Positions 59,419 through 64,000 of a stretch of 64,000 nt of DNA are shown one piece after another. The DNA lies in the NCBI GenBank assembly GCA_937927975.1, contig CALEZT010000072.1:25329-89328 (forward strand), given 5' to 3'. Made by a program: the position numbers and the translations under genes. The stretch is from an uncultured Phycisphaerales bacterium. Its GTDB lineage: Bacteria; Planctomycetota; Phycisphaerae; Sedimentisphaerales; Anaerobacaceae. The notes under the pieces were generated by a model. It searched no databases, had not been told where the DNA came from, and saw only the letters and a program-made list of their open reading frames with translations. Within the stretch, counting starts at the first letter, position 1. Every line of letters starts with the position of its first letter.

Positions 59419-60297
59419 ATGCGACGCAAGACTCCGACGCCGGGCGGGCAGCCCGAGTTCTTCTCGACGCAGGTGTCGGAGGCCCGACGGTTCTACCTGG
59501 ACACCACCGGCCGAACACGCGGGCCGCTGACCGTCGTCTGCGGCGGCTGCGAACACTGCCGGCCAGGCTATCAGATCGACCGGCGGGATTTCCCTTTCCA
59601 CTCGATCGAGTTCGTCGCACGAGGCAAAGGAGCCCTGATCCTCGCCGGCCACGAGCACGCCCTCTCGCCCGGCAAGGTCTTCTCTTACGGACCCGGCATT
59701 CCGCAGTGGATCACCACCGACGAGAATACCCCACTCGTGAAATACTTCGTGGATTTCAAGGGCCCCGACGCCCGCAGGCTGCTGTGCCGCTACGGCCTGA
59801 CGCCCGGCGCCGCGACGCAGGTCGCTTCGCCCGAGGCGATCCTGCGGGTCTTCGACGATCTCATCGCCAACGGCGAGAACGACAGCCGGTACAGCCCTCT
59901 GCTGTGCGCGACGATCTTGCAGCAGTTGATCCTGAAGATCGCCGAGACCGCCGCGACCGAGGAGACGCATACCACCGCTGCATTCTCCACGTACCAGACG
60001 TGCCGGGACTTCATCCGCGCCAACTGCCTGACGATCCGCAGTCTCGACGAAGTCGCAGGCCAGTGCCGCATCGACGCGGCCTATTTGTGTCGACTGTTCC
60101 GCCGATTCGACGACCAGAGCCCATATCAATACTTGATGCGACTGAAGATGACCGCGGCGGCCCAGCGGCTCCAGGCGCCCGACGCCCGCGTCAAGGAGGT
60201 CGCCTATGACCTGGGCTTTGGCGACGCCTTCCACTTCTCCCGCGCGTTCAAGAAGGTCTTCGGCGTCTCCCCCGACGCCTTCCGAAAACTCCGCTGA
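59419..60297 (+). CDS. AraC-family transcriptional regulator
   Basis: 292 residues. ATG 59419 has AGGAG 5 bases upstream. The N-terminal cupin-like sensing domain (about 30-150) has FPFHSIEFVARGKGALILAG and SPGKVFSYGPGIPQWITT. The C-terminal pair of HTH motifs covers SLDEVAGQCRIDAAYLCRLFRRFDDQSPYQYLMRLKM and VKEVAYDLGFGDAFHFSRAFKKVFGVSPDAFR (in parts). Activators of this layout bind a sugar and switch on nearby catabolic genes. It is divergent from the epimerase-kinase-GH29 operon and upstream of a beta-propeller glycosidase-like gene, so both are candidate targets. Confidence 0.92.
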   Translation: MRRKTPTPGGQPEFFSTQVSEARRFYLDTTGRTRGPLTVVCGGCEHCRPGYQIDRRDFPFHSIEFVARGKGALILAGHEHALSPGKVFSYGPGIPQWITTDENTPLVKYFVDFKGPDARRLLCRYGLTPGAATQVASPEAILRVFDDLIANGENDSRYSPLLCATILQQLILKIAETAATEETHTTAAFSTYQTCRDFIRANCLTIRSLDEVAGQCRIDAAYLCRLFRRFDDQSPYQYLMRLKMTAAAQRLQAPDARVKEVAYDLGFGDAFHFSRAFKKVFGVSPDAFRKLR

Positions 60298-60538
60298 CCG
60301 CCGGTGCCGGGCCCTTGGCGCCCCGACCCATCATCCCCACCGTTGCCCTGGGAGCAAGTCCGTCCGGGACAATGGAAACAAGTATTGTGCTGGAATCGTG
60401 CAGTGAGGGTGAAGATAATCGTGCTATCTGCAAGCCGGGCCTTGCGGCATGTCGCCTGCGGCGGCGCCTTGGGAGCCCGGTTCGGCGGAATTGCCGACGA
60501 ACCAACCGGCGTTTCAGACTCATCGGGGAATAGGCAGA

Positions 60539-61579
60539 ATGATCGCGAAATCAAACCATGCTGTCGTTGTTGCTGTCATCGGTTGCCTGCTCGTACTGCC
60601 GAGCGAGGCGGAGGTCAGGCCGGGCGAGGTGAAGATCGCTGCGAGCCTGTTTGGGAACATACCCCAGAAGTTTCGTGAATACCAGGTGATCCTCGGACCC
60701 GACAAGGACGAGCCCGAATGGTGGGCGGGCGCGCCCTCGGTCGTGCGGGACCCAACCGGCGTCTTCTGGCTGGCGTGCCGGATGCGCAACGCAGACTCGC
60801 CGCGAGGGATGCGCGGATACGAACTCCGCATCCTGCGCAGCCGGGATGGGGTCCATTTCGAGAAGGCTCACAGTCTGCGGCGGGAGGACGTCCCCGTCTC
60901 GGGCTTTGAACGGCCCGCCCTCCTGCGCGATCCGGCAACGGGCCTGTTCAAGCTCTATGCCTGTGGTCCCTGGCGAGACGGGGTCTGGTCCATTCTCAAG
61001 TTCGACGACGCCAACGATCCGACGCTCTTCCGGCCCGCCTCGGCGCGCGCCGTTATTTCCCCCGCCCCTCGTTCCTACGATCGGGACATCGCGGTCGGCG
61101 GATACAAGGACCCCGTCGTTCTTCACGCGGAAGGGCGATACCACTGCTATGTCATCGGCGTCATGCGTCAGACGGAACGGGTCTATCATTTCTGCAGCGA
61201 CGACGGGGAGCGGTGGGAACCGCAGGGGAGTCCTTACCAGTCCATCCTGGATCTGAGCGGCTGGCACGATTTCTACGTCCGGCCGGCAAGCGTCGTGCCG
61301 ATGGGGATCGGCTATCTGTTCCTCTATGAAGGCTCCAATTGCGATTGGTACGATCCGGTATATAACATCGCGACCGGGGTGGGTTTCACCTTCGACCTGC
61401 ACCGCATTCTCGATCTGACGCCGGAGTCTCCGCTGATCCTGAGCACAACGCCCGGCGAGCATTTCCATACATGGCGATATTCCCATTGGCTGTGGGTCGG
61501 CGATGAACTGTGGGCCTATGCGGAGGTGGCCAAACCCAACGAAACAAATGAGATCCGACTCTATCGGCTGTCACGATGA
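60539..61579 (+). CDS. Exported five-bladed beta-propeller protein, glycosidase-like
   Basis: 346 residues. ATG 60539 opens a short signal peptide (HAVVVAVIGCLLVLPSEAE). The body has repeated blade words of the GH43/GH32/GH130 propeller type: WWAGAPSVVRDPTGVFWLACRM, GFERPALLRDPATGLFKLYACG, GYKDPVVLHAEGRYHCYVIG, DFYVRPASVVPMGIGYLFLYEG, HTWRYSHWLWVGDELWAYAE. I cannot fix a family or catalytic pair, so hydrolase, phosphorylase or binding roles are all open. It follows the AraC-type gene after 241 bases in which I see no gene. Confidence 0.65.
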   Translation: MIAKSNHAVVVAVIGCLLVLPSEAEVRPGEVKIAASLFGNIPQKFREYQVILGPDKDEPEWWAGAPSVVRDPTGVFWLACRMRNADSPRGMRGYELRILRSRDGVHFEKAHSLRREDVPVSGFERPALLRDPATGLFKLYACGPWRDGVWSILKFDDANDPTLFRPASARAVISPAPRSYDRDIAVGGYKDPVVLHAEGRYHCYVIGVMRQTERVYHFCSDDGERWEPQGSPYQSILDLSGWHDFYVRPASVVPMGIGYLFLYEGSNCDWYDPVYNIATGVGFTFDLHRILDLTPESPLILSTTPGEHFHTWRYSHWLWVGDELWAYAEVAKPNETNEIRLYRLSR

Positions 61580-61690
61580 GCCGCGGGCGAAGACCGCAGC
61601 GGGCGACGAGTGAGGGAATGGAAACGCCCGCACGGACGTGGCGTCGGTGCGGGCGTTTGGTTCGAGTCGAATGCCTGTCTTCGCGGAGCG

Positions 61691-62482
61691 TTACTTCCTG
61701 GTTCCCGCGGACACCATGCCTCTCATCGCGGCGACCTTGACGTGCGAGGGCTGGCCGTCGCCTTGGAGTTCCTTGTAGAGGGCCAGGGCCTCGGCCTTGC
61801 TGCCGTCGGCGAGCAGTTGCTCGGCGCAGAGCAGACGGGCGTCGGCCACCGGGATCGTCATGGCGGCGGGTGCCTTCGCAGCGAACTGGCTCAGCGCCTT
61901 GGCTGCGGCGGGCGTGCCGATCAGGCCCAGCGCGTGGGCTGCGGCCTGGGCGGTCATCGTGTCGGCGTCGCCGAGGAAGGGGGCGATGGCATCGACGCTC
62001 TTGGCGTCGCGGCGTACGCCCAGCGAGCCGATCACGCCGGACTTGAGCTTGGCGTTGACTTTGGGCAACGCGCTTCGCAGGGCCTGGGCCGCCTTGTCAT
62101 CGGCGATGCGTTCCAGGGCGAAGCGTGCGATGTGCGAAGTCTCGTCCTTGGGCAGAAGGGCCGCGAGGGCGTCCACGGACTGCGCCGTGCCGATGATTCG
62201 CAGCCTGCGGCAGACGTAGTCCTGCGCCGAGCGCGAGAGTCCGCCGGCCAGGGCGTCCGCGAGTCGTTTCTCCAGCGCTTTGCGAGCGGCCGGATCGGCC
62301 TGCGTGGCGATGATCGCCTGATCGATCGGGTTCAAGAGGTTGCGGTCCGCGCCCCAGTCGTAGGTCTTGAGGGCATTGAAGGCGTCGTCCAGGGGGGAAT
62401 CGGTTTGGGCGAGGGCCTGGGCCGCAACCGCGGCGGCCGCGCCGAACGCCAGGGTCATCTTCGTCGTTTCGTTCTTCGTCAT
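61691..62482 (-). CDS. Exported HEAT-repeat protein
   Basis: 263 residues. ATG 62482 has AAGGAG about 9 bases upstream, then a signal peptide (TLAFGAAAAVAAQALAQ). From about residue 75 it is a chain of short helix pairs: SRSAQDYVCRRLRIIGTAQSV, DETSHIARFALERIADDKAAQAL, SGVIGSLGVRRDAKSVDAIAPFLGD, TAQAAAHALGLIGTPAAAKAL. HEAT repeats bind other proteins. In planctomycetes such small exported proteins often stand next to Gfo/Idh/MocA oxidoreductases, as here (32 bases downstream of one), but their role is unknown. Confidence 0.8.
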   Translation of the reverse strand: MTKNETTKMTLAFGAAAAVAAQALAQTDSPLDDAFNALKTYDWGADRNLLNPIDQAIIATQADPAARKALEKRLADALAGGLSRSAQDYVCRRLRIIGTAQSVDALAALLPKDETSHIARFALERIADDKAAQALRSALPKVNAKLKSGVIGSLGVRRDAKSVDAIAPFLGDADTMTAQAAAHALGLIGTPAAAKALSQFAAKAPAAMTIPVADARLLCAEQLLADGSKAEALALYKELQGDGQPSHVKVAAMRGMVSAGTRK

Positions 62483-62514
62483 GATCCATTCTCCTTGTCG
62501 CGATGTTCGCTCGA

Positions 62515-63759
62515 TTACAGCACCCAGGGTTCTCTTCTGGCCACGTCGACAAGGCGATTGGCTTCGTCGTCGTTCACGAACTGCTGCTTGACGGTGTCCC
62601 ACTTGAGCGACCGCTCGAGTTCGTAGGCGATGAGGAACAGGTGGCACACGGTCGCGGTGTGGACCGCCAGCTCGATGTCGCGGAAGGGTCTCTTGCGGGT
62701 CTTGACGCAATCGATGAAGTCGCCGTAGATGCCGCCGGTGCCGGAGTAGGTGGGGACGGGCTTGGACGGGCCTTGCTCGTCGGTGCCTTCGACGTCCAGG
62801 TTGCGCCGGCCGGGGAAGTTGTGGTGCATGAGCTTGCCGTTCGGGAAGCGGCAGGTCGCGTATTTCCGTCCGTTCTCGTTGTGGAAGATCACTTCCTCGG
62901 GTTCCATCTCGCGGACGTCGATAGCGAAGGTCGCGCCGCCGAAATGGTGGGCGCCCCAGTCGGTCATGCCGCCGCCGGAGTAGTCCTTGAACGACCGCCA
63001 GCTCGTGCCGTCGATGCTGTAGCTGCCGCTCTGTCGGTGCGGATGGTAGGGGGCCCAGGGGGCCGGTCCAAGCCACATGTCCCAGTCGAAGCCGTCGGGG
63101 ACTGGCTCTCCGGCCTTGTTGCACTCGATGGGCAGGGGGCCGACGTTGACGTTGATCGATTTGACGTTGCCCTTCTGGCCGCTCCAGCAGGCGTTGACGA
63201 TGCCGCGGTAGTCTTCGAGCACGCGCTGGCTGCCGCCGGAGACGACCCGGCTGTAGCGCCGGGCGGCGTCGATCATCAGCTTGCCTTCGCGGAGGGTCTT
63301 GGTCTCGGGCTTCTGGCAGTAGACGTCCTTGCCGTTGCGGCAGGCGCCGATCACGATGATCGCGTGCCAGTGGTCCGGCGTCGCGCAGTGGATCGCGTCG
63401 ATGTCCCCGCGGGCCAGGACCTCGCGGAAGTCGTTGTAGGCTTTGCAGTCCTGGTTGTTGTACTTGCCGTTCACCTGGTTCTGGCGGGCGTCGCGGACGT
63501 TCTGCTTGACGTCGCACACCGCGACGTACTGGACGTCGTCGCGACCGAGGAACACGCCCAGATCGCCGCCGCCCTGGCTGCCCAGGCCGATGCCGGCCAT
63601 GACGATCCGATTGCTCGGCGCAGGCCGGCCCTCGTTGCCCATCGCGGAGGCCGGGATCAGGTAGGGAAACGCGGCCGATGCCGCCGACACTTTCAGAAAC
63701 GTTCGTCGACCGAGGGATGGGCCTTGGTCTTTCGCAGGCGCGTTCTTTTCGTTTGTCAC
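62515..63759 (-). CDS. TAT-exported Gfo/Idh/MocA-family oxidoreductase
   Basis: 414 residues. GTG 63759 is taken as start. It gives a normal twin-arginine signal (LGRRTFLKVSAASAAFPYLIPASAMG) and has AAAGG upstream. An ATG at 63867 with AGGAGG is also in frame and would add 36 residues. The NAD(P) domain has IVMAGIGLGSQGGGDL and VAVCDVKQNV, then IHCATPDHWHAIIVIGACRNGKDVYCQKPETKT (in parts), the classic EKP-like site read here as QKP. The C-terminal domain has DYSGGGMTDWGAHH. Bound cofactor is probably carried through the TAT path, and it likely oxidises or isomerises a sugar in the periplasm. The HEAT-repeat gene follows it. Confidence 0.92.
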   Translation of the reverse strand: MTNEKNAPAKDQGPSLGRRTFLKVSAASAAFPYLIPASAMGNEGRPAPSNRIVMAGIGLGSQGGGDLGVFLGRDDVQYVAVCDVKQNVRDARQNQVNGKYNNQDCKAYNDFREVLARGDIDAIHCATPDHWHAIIVIGACRNGKDVYCQKPETKTLREGKLMIDAARRYSRVVSGGSQRVLEDYRGIVNACWSGQKGNVKSINVNVGPLPIECNKAGEPVPDGFDWDMWLGPAPWAPYHPHRQSGSYSIDGTSWRSFKDYSGGGMTDWGAHHFGGATFAIDVREMEPEEVIFHNENGRKYATCRFPNGKLMHHNFPGRRNLDVEGTDEQGPSKPVPTYSGTGGIYGDFIDCVKTRKRPFRDIELAVHTATVCHLFLIAYELERSLKWDTVKQQFVNDDEANRLVDVARREPWVL

Positions 63760-64000
63760 GGGTTGATCCTTTCCTGGGGTGAGTGTGGATGATGGTTCCG
63801 AGCCGCGTTCGTCGCGTATCTCGCGCGGCGGACCGGACGTTCCCCATCTCTGTGCTTGCCCAACATAGGTACCTCCTTAGGCAGGCGATCATCTTACGAC
63901 ATAGGCCGTGGCCTGGCAAGGACAAGGAAAAGAAAGGGGCATCGCCGGGTGTGCCCAGATTTTCTGGCAGGGTTAGGCGGCCTTGCGGCGGGCGGCCCAG

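Noticed and set aside
61691..63925. 744-residue minus-strand frame running through both the HEAT-repeat gene and the oxidoreductase gene
   Set aside because: Only its last 263 residues are real (from ATG 62482 with AAGGAG). The upstream part is an out-of-frame shadow of the oxidoreductase, rich in Arg and Pro.
63973..64000. Possible C-terminal end (WAARRKAA then TAA) of a minus-strand gene entering from the right edge
   Set aside because: Only eight codons are visible, too few to support a gene call.

Overview
The window reads as a GC-rich chromosome segment of a heterotrophic bacterium, most likely a planctomycete (Planctomycetota, probably the Phycisphaerae/Sedimentisphaerales side). This is inferred from gene content, not from a marker phylogeny. 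The signs are secreted GH172/DUF2961 and DUF1080 sugar proteins, a TAT-exported Gfo/Idh/MocA oxidoreductase, an FGE-type lipoprotein, NamZ, many lipoprotein glycosidases and esterases, and many palindromic word repeats between genes. I see no rRNA, CRISPR array, prophage or insertion sequence. One tRNA (Ser, CGA anticodon) is present.

Layout. 1-2969: deoxysugar uptake (SSS symporter end, an exported double L-rhamnose mutarotase, a FucP-type permease). 3160-9438: tRNA-Ser, gyrA and holA, then a DUF1848 protein and a membrane protein. 9705-11494: two exported sugar-active lipoproteins. 11588-18829: an RND tripartite efflux operon with its own TetR and a crotonase as last gene. 18941-24790: prfB (with the +1 frameshift), pepA, folE, a double-domain PTPS and an RluA-type pseudouridine synthase. 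24812-29299: an MBOAT/SGNH O-acylation pair behind an in-frame FGE-HDAC fusion. 29528-35161: a MacAB-type efflux operon with a CerR-like TetR. 35206-46330: a coiled-coil exported protein, M20 dipeptidase, rsmI/rsmE, NamZ, a GlmU-like protein, ACP and a citrate/homocitrate-synthase-like enzyme. 46755-63759: a plant or algal polysaccharide locus.

How the genes work together. The last third is a glycan-use island: GH127, GH29, CE15 and two CE1-like esterases are exported and would strip arabinose, fucose or galactose-type sugars and esters. AraA handles arabinose inside the cell. MarR and AraC regulators sit at the promoters. A tight operon (GDP-mannose 3,5-epimerase-like, GHMP kinase, tandem nucleotidyltransferase, GH29) couples a glycosidase to nucleotide-sugar metabolism and is the most promising unexplained system here. 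Two efflux pumps and the acyl-modification cluster suggest much envelope work.

Unusual points: a GyrA lacking both usual quinolone-contact residues, an RND pump lacking the proton-relay residues, an efflux gene whose two ends are made of inverted repeats, and at least three families of dispersed repeats that fill 5-prime leaders. All function calls rest on reading motifs by eye. No database search was possible.
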